64,000 nucleotides of DNA from Caballeronia sp. dw_19. Lineage in GTDB: Bacteria; Pseudomonadota; Gammaproteobacteria; Burkholderiales; Burkholderiaceae. Under the pieces are notes generated by a model. It had not been told where the DNA came from. It was given only the letters and a program-made list of their open reading frames with translations, and made no database searches. Position numbers and translations under genes: made by a program. Every line of letters begins with the position of its first letter. Within the stretch, counting starts at the first letter, position 1. The stretch lies in NCBI RefSeq assembly GCF_018449515.1, contig NZ_JAAVUQ010000001.1, positions 1-64,000 on the forward strand. The letters run 5' to 3'. Below are positions 55,796-64,000 of this stretch, one piece after another.

Positions 55796-56195
55796 AAACG
55801 GAACGCGCAGTGGACCGGTTTTGTCGGCGTGCCGGAGAGGCCGTCGTCCGTCTCTTCTCCCCGAGGAGAGTCAGTCAAAGCGGTCCCGACGCGCCTGTTC
55901 GTTGGACGCACGGCCTACCGGTTGTGACGTGAAAGCGCGGTCGGCGGCCATGCAATGAAGAGACGGATGTAAGACAGCGTGACGTAGCGAACAGTGTCTT
56001 GCACCCTCCTAAGCATGGTCGAGCATGGGATATTGCCTTGGCACAGCACTCGGTTCTGCTCGGGTCTGAAAGCGGTGTCGATCAAACCGCAGCGATAGAA
56101 AATCAGCCTCATGCCTCAAGCGCATCGCCTTGCCGAGCGGCGACAATCTGCATTCGCCCCCTTCCGGTACCAGACAAAGCCCCACGCAAAACCCA
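55796..56195. other. intergenic region between convergent iron-uptake genes
   Basis: About 400 bp between the convergent receptor and PepSY genes. No gene, tRNA or clear intrinsic terminator with a T-run is visible. Short open frames cross it without recognisable content. Confidence 0.5.
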
Positions 56196-57782
56196 TCATC
56201 GCGCACGAGCGGAATATCCCCATACGCTATCCTGCCGCCCTGTCGCAGCCCGCTTCGCGGTTGCCCGCAGCATCCAGGCAAAACACGCGGCGCCTATCAG
56301 CGCACATATATCCACCCCGGCCGCCGCAGGCTCAAACCACAGCCCCGTGGCGGGAAAAAGCCAGCCTGCAACTGAAGCCAGCGGCACCAGCAAAGTGGCG
56401 CCCGTTGCCAGCGCCAAAAGCTCGACCGATCCCCGCGCTCCGCCTCGCACGAACGACCACGCAATACTCGCCAGGAACACCGTGTAATAAATCCGGGCGT
56501 GCCACGCCGATAAATCCGCCACGCGGCCATGCAACAACTTCCCCGCTGCGAGCGTCGCGGAAATACCGGCCACGCAACCCAGCGTCACGCCAACAGTCAG
56601 CGCTGCCATGAAGTAGGTCGCAGGCCGTTGCTTGACTACGCCGGCACCCCGTTCGAGCTTCCGGCGACTCTCGATCCAAAGCAAATTGCCCGAATAGAAC
56701 AAGAACGCGCCGGCCAGGCCGAGAAAGAAATAACCCCATTGAATCGGCTCGCCACCATAACTGCCGAAGTGCAACGCGAAAAATGCGCTGGTGGCGGCGG
56801 ACCACGCGTTCCCATCGGCGGCACCGGGCAGGAATTGAGCATTCAGAAAGCGCCCGGTCACCGGATCCAGCAGCGCAAATCCTCCACTGCGCGCCAGATA
56901 ACGCGGATCATCGCCACTCACCAATACCGTCGCGCCCGGTGCCCCCGCTCCCCGATAACTCAATTCCACCGGCTCGAATTCCGGCGCGTGCTGCTTCACC
57001 GCGGCCACTATCTGAAGCGGTGAGACAAGCGTCACGGAACCGCCCGGCACAACTGGCGCCTTCGCGTAATACGGGTTCTGGGCCTGCACGGTGGCGCTGA
57101 GCGTGCCGCCATAGATCACGCGATCCTGCACCGCAAAAATGGTGTCGCTCAGCCCGAACGCGACAACCGATAACGCCATCACCACATGAAACGGCAAGCT
57201 CAGAATGCCCACGACGTTGTGCGCATCGAGCCACATCCGCTTGAGATTCTTACCCACGCGTAACGCAAACAGATCCTTGATCAGGCTCGGCAGCAGCACG
57301 ATCACACCGGACACCAGCGCGAGCCCGTAAAGCAGCGACACCACGGCCATCACGCTCATGCCGACATCGAAACCGCCTGGAATGCCGGCGGTCATATGCA
57401 GGATATCGATGAAACTTGCTGCGTTTGACGCGCCGCGCGCATGCGTTTCGAGCTTGCCGGTAGCATCATCGAGCGTGGCGGTGAAACGCTGCGGCTTGCC
57501 GGGCTCGCGCCACGAAAGACTGGCCGCGCCCGCAGGTTCGATCCGCAAGGTGAACTGGCGCCGTGCCGCCGGATGCTCAGCCAGCGTCTGCTCGATAACG
57601 GCCGGCGCCTGAGCCAGCGGGAAAACCTCGGCATGCGCGGCCGGCGGCGTGACCCACTCGTTCAGCGTGTCCTTGAACATGGTCACCGCACCGGCATAGA
57701 ACGCGATAAAAAGCGCAAGACCGGCAACAATGCCCGTCCACGTGTGAACCGTCTTGTAGACGCGGATGACGTCGCTGCGCAT
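56196..57782 (-). CDS. PepSY-associated membrane protein (iron uptake)
   Basis: This 528-residue inner-membrane protein has a basic start and a first helix (TWTGIVAGLALFIAFYAGAVTMF), several further helices and periplasmic PepSY-type segments (FPLAQAPAVIEQTL; VTLVSPLQIVAAVKQ). This matches the PiuB/PepSY_TM family, found beside siderophore receptors and often proposed to reduce or release iron from imported siderophores. The gene is followed by no close gene on this strand and preceded by two small membrane-protein genes of the same operon. The helix-rich C-terminus (about 380-510) is intact. Confidence 0.9.
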   Translation of the reverse strand: MRSDVIRVYKTVHTWTGIVAGLALFIAFYAGAVTMFKDTLNEWVTPPAAHAEVFPLAQAPAVIEQTLAEHPAARRQFTLRIEPAGAASLSWREPGKPQRFTATLDDATGKLETHARGASNAASFIDILHMTAGIPGGFDVGMSVMAVVSLLYGLALVSGVIVLLPSLIKDLFALRVGKNLKRMWLDAHNVVGILSLPFHVVMALSVVAFGLSDTIFAVQDRVIYGGTLSATVQAQNPYYAKAPVVPGGSVTLVSPLQIVAAVKQHAPEFEPVELSYRGAGAPGATVLVSGDDPRYLARSGGFALLDPVTGRFLNAQFLPGAADGNAWSAATSAFFALHFGSYGGEPIQWGYFFLGLAGAFLFYSGNLLWIESRRKLERGAGVVKQRPATYFMAALTVGVTLGCVAGISATLAAGKLLHGRVADLSAWHARIYYTVFLASIAWSFVRGGARGSVELLALATGATLLVPLASVAGWLFPATGLWFEPAAAGVDICALIGAACFAWMLRATAKRAATGRQDSVWGYSARAR

Positions 57783-57788
57783 GGAGGG

Positions 57789-58097
57789 TTATCGAATGAA
57801 AAAATGACGGGCGAGCGCGAGCATCGCGAAACCGAGCGCGTTCACGGCGGCCAGGGCGATCCAGGCGCGCCGTCCGCTGCGGAATACAAAGCTGCCGCTC
57901 ATCACGCCGATCCAGACGGGCGGCACGAGCCACATCGCGACCTGGAATTTGTTCTGCTCATCGAGGGCGCCGGGTGTCAGGCACGCCAGCAGTCCGCTCG
58001 CCGCAATCGCAAGCCCGAACCCACCGATCACCCCTGCCAGCGTTTTCGACAGCCAGTCCCGCGATAACGTCTCGCGCCGCCCGGTCTTCAATGTCAC
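57789..58097 (-). CDS. small membrane protein (DUF3649-like) of the iron operon
   Basis: 102 residues from a GTG at 58097 that overlaps the stop of the gene before it (GTGA), with GAGG close by. It begins TLKTGRRETLSRDWLSKTLAGVIGGFG and has about three hydrophobic segments with a central W...FRSGRRAW stretch. This resembles DUF3649-type proteins that accompany PepSY membrane proteins and TonB receptors. A longer frame runs into the upstream gene and is rejected. Function is unknown. Confidence 0.7.
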   Translation of the reverse strand: MTLKTGRRETLSRDWLSKTLAGVIGGFGLAIAASGLLACLTPGALDEQNKFQVAMWLVPPVWIGVMSGSFVFRSGRRAWIALAAVNALGFAMLALARHFFIR

Positions 58098-58393
58098 CTC
58101 GAAGCGCCACGTAGCCGCGTCCGCTCGAGTAGTACGCCGATAAGTACACCAATAAACGGGCACGCGGTCAGGCACGCCATCGCCGCAGTGAACACGATGG
58201 CAAGCGAGGTGGCGGGATGTAGCCCGCTCGCGCCGATAACAAACGCCGCGACGCTGAAAACCGCCGCGAGCGTTCTAAAAAGCCGCGGTGGCAACGGCGC
58301 GCGCAGCCAGCGCTGACCGGGCGCGGCGAGATAAAACGCGAGTGCGCCGGCGATCGCGAACAATACGGATCCCGGCGTGGAAAAGTCTTGCAT
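58094..58393 (-). CDS. small membrane protein (DUF3325-like) of the iron operon
   Basis: A 99-residue protein with three hydrophobic segments (VLFAIAGALAFYLA; TLAAVFSVAAFVIGASG; SLAIVFTAAMACLTACPFIGVLIGVL). The GQRWLRAPLPPRLFRTL loop between the first two is like that of DUF3325 proteins in iron-uptake operons. It is the first gene of the minus-strand iron group, and its stop overlaps the start of the next gene. A strong Fur-like box lies 50 bp upstream. No good RBS is visible before its ATG. Confidence 0.7.
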   Translation of the reverse strand: MQDFSTPGSVLFAIAGALAFYLAAPGQRWLRAPLPPRLFRTLAAVFSVAAFVIGASGLHPATSLAIVFTAAMACLTACPFIGVLIGVLLERTRLRGASR

Positions 58394-58442
58394 GGAGCGC
58401 GAGAGAGGGTCTGTCTCAATCCTCGAAATTGGATTGAGATAT

Positions 58443-58461
58443 GTTATTGAGAATCATTATC
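58443..58461 (-). promoter_or_regulatory. Fur box of the PepSY iron operon
   Basis: GTTATTGAGAATCATTATC matches the 19-bp Fur consensus at about 16 positions by eye. It lies 50 bp upstream of the first gene of the minus-strand iron operon. Confidence 0.85.
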
Positions 58462-58567
58462 ATACAGAATTTTGTGACGTGCAGGGACATCGGCGTCTTT
58501 CATGGAGTTCGCCGCCTCATCGGGACGATCAACTTGCCTTCGTACGAACGGGTCTTCAGTATGAAAA

Positions 58568-58677
58568 CGGCCCGCTTGAAAGCGGGCCGCGAATAACCAA
58601 AACATGCTGCGAAAAGCTGGGGATCTGGAAGCGCCGAGGAAAAATCAAACGGGCGGACGTTTGAACGCACCCGTTTG
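58568..58677 (-). terminator. tandem intrinsic terminators of the 36-residue gene
   Basis: On the minus strand the first hairpin (CAAACGGG 58677-58670 with CCCGTTTG 58653-58646) is followed by ATTTTT. The second (CGGCCCGCTT paired with AAGCGGGCCG, 58589-58568) is followed by TTTTC. Both lie just beyond the small gene at 58725 and before the iron-operon Fur box. Confidence 0.8.
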
Positions 58678-58724
58678 CAGCCCTTGTGGCACTTTCATTA
58701 CTTCCGTCACTTCCCTTACTTCCA

Positions 58725-58835
58725 TTACTGCCGCTTGGACGCCTCCTTCTTCACTTTCTTCGCTTCTTTCTTTTCTTTCGGCGATTTGACAGCGACCTTC
58801 TTCTCGGTTTTCTTCGCGTCCTGGCTCTTGCTCAT
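58725..58835 (-). CDS. 36-residue lysine-rich small protein
   Basis: The frame ATG...TAA encodes 36 residues, starting MSKSQDAKKTEKK and ending KKEASKRQ, with 14 Lys. GGAG lies six bases before the ATG and two intrinsic terminators follow the stop, so it looks like a real single-gene unit. Highly charged Lys/Glu peptides like this are probably unstructured and could bind nucleic acids or ribosomes. No family was recognised, and function is unknown. It is too short for ordinary gene callers, so it may be unannotated in relatives. Confidence 0.7.
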   Translation of the reverse strand: MSKSQDAKKTEKKVAVKSPKEKKEAKKVKKEASKRQ

Positions 58836-58963
58836 GATGTGCTCCGTGGTTGACCTTGCATTATTGCCCGAGCCGTTGCGATTTGGGAACGTAGGGGACA
58901 TAAAAATGCGTCACCGGGACTTGCTGCGCGACTCGGGGTTAAAACGAAAACAAGCGAAAACGC

Positions 58964-59227
58964 TTAATCGATCTTCGAGCGTAATTCTTGAGCGCTCACC
59001 CGCAGCGCCTGATAGCCGGAACGCGCATGCTCCGGCAAATCCGGGTCGCCGATAAGCGTGCCCAGCGTCTCGATCACGCTATAGAGAATGCCCTTGGCCG
59101 CGCCTGCAGCCATGACACCCGATGCGTAGGATTGATCGACGTGGCTGATGGCGGCATCGAAGTGGTCCTGTTCGGGGGGCGCGTTCGCCGCCGGCTTGAC
59201 CGGGTTCTCTGTCGAGTTGGGTTCCAT
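58964..59227 (-). CDS. hypothetical small protein
   Basis: An 87-residue protein with no recognised family. The N-terminal 25 residues are Pro/Ala-rich, followed by an alpha-helical segment: HFDAAISHVDQSYASGVMAAGAAKGILYSVIETL, GYQALRVSAQELRSKID. The helical part is acidic and amphipathic. The start is supported by the frame, but only a weak RBS is visible. It lies between the lysine-rich peptide and the Rieske oxygenase gene, on the same strand as both. Confidence 0.55.
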   Translation of the reverse strand: MEPNSTENPVKPAANAPPEQDHFDAAISHVDQSYASGVMAAGAAKGILYSVIETLGTLIGDPDLPEHARSGYQALRVSAQELRSKID

Positions 59228-59335
59228 GATGGTCGACCTCTTCTGGTTAATACTTCATGACTGCGACGTCTTGACTAAGACGTTGTTACTGCGGCATTTC
59301 GTCGTGTGCGCGACTCAATCGAGATTAGTCGATTA

Positions 59336-60475
59336 TCAGTCACTGATCGGCTGGATCATATGCACACGACGCTCCGTCGCGGGTTCTCGAACCGGCGCGC
59401 CGCATTCGGTCAGCAGCGAACGCAGTTCAAGGATAACCGGGAAAACCTCGTGGTTATGATCGGCGCCTTGCCGGTCATGCGCTTCCTGCTCGCGCTCCAC
59501 GATCCACCGGTCCTCCTTGAAGATACGCTCGGTGAACCACACCAGCAACGGCCACGCGGCATCAAGAATGCCCGGGATTTTCGGCCGGCGGATGGACAGC
59601 AGGCCGAACGTGCGGTTGGTGCGCTGCTCGGCGTCGAGCGGCACATACGCGATCCACAGATCCATCACCATCGTCTGGTCCTTGGTGCGGATCCTGAGCG
59701 TCTGGTACGGATATTCCGTGCGAATGGTCATCACGTCTTTGTGATTGTCGTTGGGCTTGGTGCCGCGTTTCTGACTGAACACCAGCGCCTCGCCGATCGG
59801 CTGCTTGCCCTCTTCGCGCGCGAACGTGTAGTTCACTTCCACCCAGTCGTCGCCGCGGCTGCGGCCGACTGAACGCGCCTTCATCTGGCCCATTTGCTTG
59901 CGATGCAGGAACTGATGGTTCATGTCCATCAGGTTCTCGTGCATGAAGGTGTAATGGCACTTCACTTCGCGGCCGAAGCGGCGGGTTTTATAGGCTTTGT
60001 CGCCGACAGAACCCAGCGCCGGAAACGGCGTGGTCTCGGCGAGCAGCGGGTCGCCGGGGAAAATGAAGATCAGGCCGGCTTCTTCCCGGCACGGATACGA
60101 GCGCACACCGTTCGGCAGGCGTTCGCGCCCGAGATACGGAACGTCGATACAACTTCCGGTGCAGTCGTAGGTCCAGCCGTGATAGCAACAACGAATGGCT
60201 TCGCCGTCGACCACGCCCGCGTGCAGCGGCACCTGCCGATGCGCGCAGCGGTCTTCCAGTGCGAACACTTTGTCGCTTTCCGTGCGCACGAGTACGACGG
60301 GGTCGCCGGCAAAACGGACGCCATGCGCCTTGCCGCGTTTTACTTCCCGCGACCACGCGACCGGATACCAGTGATCGGGATGAATATCGACACGGCGCAG
60401 ATCGCGCGCCGGCGGTTGAGACTGTTGGGACGGAAGTTCGCTCGAAGCGACGTCCTGTTGCAGTGCTACATGCAT
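59336..60475 (-). CDS. Rieske-type aromatic ring-hydroxylating oxygenase, large subunit
   Basis: 379 residues from the ATG at 60475, which GGAGG precedes by eight bases; an upstream ATG is 26 codons earlier. The Rieske centre is CAHRQVPLHAG...CCYHGW (C-x-H, 17 residues, C-x2-H), about residues 67-90. The mononuclear iron ligands are in HENLMDMNHQFLHRKQMG (about 165-185). The remaining C-terminal part is the catalytic domain. No reductase or ferredoxin gene is adjacent, so electron partners must come from elsewhere. It resembles vanillate demethylase-type or Rieske oxygenase alpha subunits; the substrate is unknown. Confidence 0.88.
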   Translation of the reverse strand: MHVALQQDVASSELPSQQSQPPARDLRRVDIHPDHWYPVAWSREVKRGKAHGVRFAGDPVVLVRTESDKVFALEDRCAHRQVPLHAGVVDGEAIRCCYHGWTYDCTGSCIDVPYLGRERLPNGVRSYPCREEAGLIFIFPGDPLLAETTPFPALGSVGDKAYKTRRFGREVKCHYTFMHENLMDMNHQFLHRKQMGQMKARSVGRSRGDDWVEVNYTFAREEGKQPIGEALVFSQKRGTKPNDNHKDVMTIRTEYPYQTLRIRTKDQTMVMDLWIAYVPLDAEQRTNRTFGLLSIRRPKIPGILDAAWPLLVWFTERIFKEDRWIVEREQEAHDRQGADHNHEVFPVILELRSLLTECGAPVREPATERRVHMIQPISD

Positions 60476-60858
60476 GTACGATGCCTCCGCTTGAGGGAAT
60501 CGGCTAGAAACGGACGAAAAGGACGAAAAAAGTGCTTTGAGAAGACGTTGCAACCAAAGGCCTAACGCAGTCTACACGCCAGACGGCAATTGAGGCGCGA
60601 CGAGGGGTGGCGGCAGACATCGGACGCGGGCCGGATGGGCGTGCGCAGGGGGGGCGGCAGCTTTTTTTGCGGCACTTCGCCGCTGCGCCGGACGACGTTC
60701 TTGCGACGCCTTTTGCGCCGTGCCTACGGTGGCCCTGCACTCTCCATCCACCCGATACGAAACTATCCGGACAGGTTCCTGATCGAATCGCCCTGCGTTG
60801 GATCCGCCTGGCCTCGGTGCCTCGATCCGGCGGGCTCGCTCCCGATACATCAGATTCG
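60476..60858. other. intergenic region, no gene recognised
   Basis: About 380 bp between the Rieske and DUF938 genes. It contains a GGGGGGGCGGCAGCTTTTTTTG tract near 60645-60670, but no supported gene or RNA. Open frames here are Arg-rich and lack family motifs. Confidence 0.4.
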
Positions 60859-61494
60859 TCAGATGCCGGTGCGCCTGAATATCAGGCAGAAGTTGTTCGC
60901 GGGCATGGGCACGGCTTCTTCCATCCACAAGTCTGCCGCACGCCCGAGCTGCACAACGTCTTCCAGATTCCGAACACCCCAGGCGGGATTGGTGGCCCGA
61001 AGCTGCTCATCGAAGGCTTCGTTGCTCGCGGCGGTATGTGCCCCGTCGCGCTTGTAAGGTCCGTACAAAAAGAGCACGCCGTTGCTTGACAGATGCTCGC
61101 CGGCTCCCTGGAAAAGCGCAACGGCCGCCGCCCACGGCGCGATATGAATCATGTTGATACAGACGATGGCCGCAAGGGAATCCGGCACGGGCCACGGCGC
61201 CGACCGGACATCCAGGGCTACCGGCGCGTTGAGATTGGCGAGTGAAGTGTGCTTGCGCCAGGCGTCGATGGAGGCGCGCGAAGCCGCGTCGGGATCGCTC
61301 GGTTGCCAGGTGACGGTGGGCAACGCCGCGGCGAAATGGACCGCATGCTGCCCCGTTCCGCTCGCTATTTCGAGGACCACGCCGGCCTTGGGCAGGACGC
61401 GGTTCAGCACATCGAGAATGGGTCCGCGATTACGTTCAGCAGCGGGCGCCACGCGGCGAAGGGTGTCGGGGTTATCGGCGTTATCAGGGCTCAC
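60859..61494 (-). CDS. DUF938 SAM-dependent methyltransferase-like protein
   Basis: About 211 residues from the GTG at 61494; a longer frame to 61650 adds hydrophobic sequence not seen in the family. It has the Rossmann motif VVLEIASGTGQHAVHFAAALP, then WQPSDPD and ICINMIHIAPWAAAV, and the C-terminus ANNFCLIFRR. DUF938 proteins are about 200 residues and look like class I methyltransferases of unknown substrate. It is isolated on this strand. The GTG choice is supported by this size and by GGAAA nearby, but not proven. Confidence 0.85.
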   Translation of the reverse strand: MSPDNADNPDTLRRVAPAAERNRGPILDVLNRVLPKAGVVLEIASGTGQHAVHFAAALPTVTWQPSDPDAASRASIDAWRKHTSLANLNAPVALDVRSAPWPVPDSLAAIVCINMIHIAPWAAAVALFQGAGEHLSSNGVLFLYGPYKRDGAHTAASNEAFDEQLRATNPAWGVRNLEDVVQLGRAADLWMEEAVPMPANNFCLIFRRTGI

Positions 61495-62088
61495 GATGTG
61501 TTTCCAGATGAAGTGCTGGCGAGCGTAAGCGCGCGATAGGCACAGGTCAAGCAAAGAGCCGCCGATAACCTCGCAGGCGAGCACGAGGAAAAATTCCAAT
61601 GGCCGGCGCGTGGACGACCTGCCGATGAACAGCGGAGAAAACAGGCGCAAAGAGATTGCAACGAGGAACGAGCAGCGCCGCTGTGCAAGCCGATAAACCG
61701 CCGGTCAAACGGATCAGTCACATTCAGCGACACTAAAGAATGAATGACCATGGGGACGCACCCTTTAGAATGACGCTCCGAACACGCGGTCAGCGCTGAC
61801 AGGAGAAGGAGCCCGGTCGACCAGACAAGGCGCGATTCCTGCTATCCCGGTGCGGCCTGCCGCCAAACCTGTGTATCCTGACGCACTGATAGAAACCGCA
61901 GAAACCACGAACGCCCGCAGGACCATTGCCGTATGCGACTGAACGATACAGCCTGACATCGGACGCTGATCGAAGGTTCCGGCAGTGCCAATCGAACCGA
62001 ACATCGCCCGACCCGGCGCGCGCCTGCTACCCCTGCATCGAACCGCGGCCGCGCCGCACCCGTCCATGCAACCTTAATGGAGCCTCCC
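61495..62088. other. intergenic region, no gene recognised
   Basis: About 590 bp between the DUF938 gene and the ankyrin gene, which are divergent. Open frames exist on both strands but none has a family motif. GGAG just before the ankyrin start is the only feature I can support. Confidence 0.4.
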
Positions 62089-62655
62089 ATGCAACCCGAT
62101 TCACCCGCAGGCATTCCCGGTCAGAGCCCGGAACCCTTGAGCGACGAACTCATCGATTTCGCGAGCGAGGTCTTCGACGTAGCCCGCCGCGGCGACGCCG
62201 CCATGCTCGACGCCTTGCTCCATAAAGGCTTGCCACCGAACCTGCGCAACGACAAGGGCGACACGCTGGTGATGCTCGCGAGTTATCACGGCCATGCCGA
62301 CGCGGTGCGCGTGCTGCTGGAACACAAGGCGGATCCGAACCTGCGCAACGACAACGGCCAGACGCCCATCGCAGGCGCGGCGTTCAAGGGTTACAAACCA
62401 GTCATCGAGGTTTTGCTGGAACACGGCGCGGACGTGGAAGGGGCGTCGCCGGACGGACGCACCGCGTTGATGATCGCGGCCATGTTCAATCGCATGGAGA
62501 TGGTCGAGTTCCTGATCGAGAAAGGTGCAAACCCCGACGCGAAAGACGCGAACGGTTTTACCGCACGCGACGCCGCCGCCAAGATGGGCGCCCCCGACAC
62601 CGCCGCGCGGCTCGCGCAGGCGACCGAGGCGAAGTCGCGTCCGCCGGGCGTTTGA
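62089..62655 (+). CDS. ankyrin-repeat protein
   Basis: 188 residues from the ATG at 62089; GGAG lies six bases upstream and overlaps an earlier in-frame ATG at 62077. Four to five ankyrin repeats run from about residue 30 to 165, with canonical TALMIAA and TPIAGAAFKGYKPVIEVLLEHGAD stretches. The first 25 residues are an acidic/Pro-rich tail and the protein has no signal peptide. Bacterial ankyrin proteins of this size are usually cytosolic binding partners. No interacting protein can be named. It is upstream of the PRC-barrel-like lipoprotein gene on the same strand. Confidence 0.9.
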   Translation: MQPDSPAGIPGQSPEPLSDELIDFASEVFDVARRGDAAMLDALLHKGLPPNLRNDKGDTLVMLASYHGHADAVRVLLEHKADPNLRNDNGQTPIAGAAFKGYKPVIEVLLEHGADVEGASPDGRTALMIAAMFNRMEMVEFLIEKGANPDAKDANGFTARDAAAKMGAPDTAARLAQATEAKSRPPGV

Positions 62656-62664
62656 GCGAAGCCG

Positions 62665-62711
62665 GACAAAACGAGACGAGACAAAACAAGACGAGACAAA
62701 GCGAGACGAGC
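62665..62711. repeat. GACAAAACGA-type simple repeat
   Basis: The stretch between the ankyrin gene stop and the next gene repeats ACGAGACAAA about four times with small variations (ACAAAACGAGACGAGACAAA pattern). It is short and imperfect and lies in a non-coding gap. Confidence 0.6.
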
Positions 62712-62834
62712 GCAGCCGCTTCGCGCGCCGTCCGGCAGGTCCGTATCGAACATTATTAACCCCCGCGCCGCCGATACCCCATGCGACGGCGCACGAATTT
62801 CGCGAAGGCAGTCCTGCAACATGGAGCTCTTGTG

Positions 62835-63908
62835 ATGAGTGGCGGTTTCCCGCTTCGAGCGTACGAATGGCACTGGCGAACAGTGGCCCGGACGCTTGCA
62901 ATCCTCCTCGTCCTGGCGGTCATGTCGGGATGCACCCTGTTCCCGCATCAGGCGCCTGCGCCGATCGTCGACTTGTCGACGCCGCAACCGCCGGCCGAGC
63001 CGGAAGTCGTGGAGCCGGAAGAGCCGGCGCCGGCGCCGGTCGCTACGCAACCCCCGGCCGAACCGAAAGCCCCGCATCCTGCGCCGAGACGGCGTGTGGT
63101 CGTGCCGAAAAAACCGCCACCGCCCCCGCCGCCGCCCGTCGAAGAAAAAGCGCCGCCTGCGCCGCCGCCCCTGCTCACCACGCGCATCATGCAGCACGAG
63201 CAAATCCGCGGTTTGCTCGACAGCGAGATCCAGCGCCCGGACGGCAAGGTGATCGGCCGAGCGGTGGACATGTACGCCGATGCCACCGGCAAACCGAAGA
63301 TCATGATCGTGAACCTGGCGGGTTTCCTGGGTGTGGGAGACCGCAAGGTGACCTTCCCGTGGACCGCGTTCCGGTTCAATCCGGCCACCAAAAAAGCGCC
63401 CATCACGTTCGCGATGCCACCGCCCGGCAGCAATGGCGCGTCGAGCGCGGCGAAAGCGAAGGCTCAGGACGCATCGGCGAAACCCGGTTCGGTCAACGAC
63501 ATTGCGCCGACGCTCGCTCAACTTATCGACTCCAATGTCGCGCAGAAAAACGGCGCGCGGATGGGCCGCGTTGTCGACGTGCTGGTCGATGCGCAGGCGC
63601 AACCTCAGGCACTCGTGATCGATCTCTCCGATTCCCTCGCCGCCGACAAACGGCAAGTCGCGGCGAACTGGCCCGACCTGCACGTGGTCTCGCGCAACAA
63701 GGTAATGCAATTGCAACTGGACTTCACCGACGCACAGATCAAAGCCGCGCCAACGTACTCGCCCGATCAACCGATCAAGATCGTTTCGCCCGTCGTCCCG
63801 CTACCGGAACCTGCCGCATCGCCAGAGCCTGCCCCGGCTGCGGCTTCCGGCCCGGAGCCGGCTGCGAAAACCGGCGCGGCGGCCGTTGCGCGCCCCTCGA
63901 AACAATGA
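62835..63908 (+). CDS. PRC-barrel-like lipoprotein with proline-rich linker
   Basis: 357 residues from the ATG at 62835 (GGAG about eight bases ahead); an upstream ATG adds 18 residues. A lipoprotein signal peptide ends in the lipobox VMSGC (Cys about residue 31). A Pro/Glu-rich segment with seven to eight consecutive Pro at about 95-103 is followed by two PRC-barrel-like segments (LLDSEIQRPDGKVIGRAVDMY; LIDSNVAQKNGARMGRVVDVL). The protein is probably anchored in the outer or inner membrane. Function is unknown. The linker may span the periplasm. Confidence 0.75.
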   Translation: MSGGFPLRAYEWHWRTVARTLAILLVLAVMSGCTLFPHQAPAPIVDLSTPQPPAEPEVVEPEEPAPAPVATQPPAEPKAPHPAPRRRVVVPKKPPPPPPPPVEEKAPPAPPPLLTTRIMQHEQIRGLLDSEIQRPDGKVIGRAVDMYADATGKPKIMIVNLAGFLGVGDRKVTFPWTAFRFNPATKKAPITFAMPPPGSNGASSAAKAKAQDASAKPGSVNDIAPTLAQLIDSNVAQKNGARMGRVVDVLVDAQAQPQALVIDLSDSLAADKRQVAANWPDLHVVSRNKVMQLQLDFTDAQIKAAPTYSPDQPIKIVSPVVPLPEPAASPEPAPAAASGPEPAAKTGAAAVARPSKQ

Positions 63909-63922
63909 GGACGATCTGAAAT

Positions 63923-64000
63923 ATGGGAATTGCACGAAGTCTGCGCGCGCTCGATTGGCTGAACTTCTTTGTCGCGAATGTGCAGACCGGCTTTGGGCCG
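63923..64000 (+). CDS. start of a probable transporter, truncated by the window end
   Basis: The frame ATG GGA ATT GCA ... is open to the window end (26 codons: MGIARSLRALDWLNFFVANVQTG...). The segment LDWLNFFVANVQTGFGP matches the N-terminus of major-facilitator-type transporters as I recall. It begins 14 bases after the lipoprotein stop and may be co-transcribed. No function can be set from this fragment. Confidence 0.6.
   Translation, partial: MGIARSLRALDWLNFFVANVQTGFGP

Noticed and set aside
62525..63919. Long frames on both strands over the lipoprotein gene
   Set aside because: Arg-rich shadow frames created by high GC; only the frame at 62835 has a lipobox and domain-like sequence.

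Overview
The window is GC-rich chromosomal DNA, except for AT-richer stretches near 24.1-27.9 kb and 31.2-31.97 kb. It looks like a Burkholderiaceae genome of the Paraburkholderia/Caballeronia kind. The main pointers are a betaproteobacterial cellulose operon (bcsD-bcsP-bcsQ-bcsA-bcsB-bcsZ-bcsC), an ECF42-type sigma factor with YciI/DGPF and VOC partners, a D-threonate (DtnK/PdxA2) cluster, a large Lhr helicase and many sugar ABC transporters. I found no rRNA, complete tRNA, CRISPR array or intact insertion sequence. The organism assignment is inference from gene content.

Left part (0.1-24 kb). A minus-strand operon encodes a GH1 beta-glucosidase followed by a CUT1 sugar ABC transporter; a perfect LacI-family palindrome lies just downstream of its likely promoter. 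Next to it is a KaiABC-like timing locus without kaiA: kaiC, two kaiB genes and a PAS hybrid histidine kinase in one overlapping operon, with a GAF histidine kinase transcribed divergently. Then come a VOC protein, a membrane protein of unknown function, an AraC regulator, the 1458-residue Lhr helicase, and an operon for D-threonate/acid-sugar use (KdgT-type permease, DUF1537 kinase, PdxA2, DeoR regulator).

Middle part (24-45 kb). A lower-GC insert carries a bidomain peptidoglycan hydrolase (M23-like plus GH19-like) translationally coupled to a Sec-exported protein, which is the layout of a type VI secretion effector with its immunity protein. After that come the ECF42 sigma module, a YqaA-family membrane protein and the complete seven-gene cellulose operon, which ends at a strong intrinsic terminator.

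Right part (45-64 kb). This holds an SDR protein lacking the usual YxxxK residues, an NmrA-type protein, two YceI proteins, a ribose-type sugar ABC transporter with a divergent FadR/GntR regulator, an iron-uptake group (TonB receptor; PepSY membrane protein plus two small membrane proteins) with two candidate Fur boxes, a 36-residue lysine-rich protein, a Rieske oxygenase, a DUF938 methyltransferase, an ankyrin protein, a PRC-barrel-like lipoprotein and the start of a probable transporter cut by the window edge.

The most interesting systems are the KaiA-less kaiC-kaiB-kaiB-kinase locus and the candidate effector-immunity pair with its possible broken or ATT-started third reading frame. All homology statements come from reading the sequence and from memory of the families. 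No database search was run.
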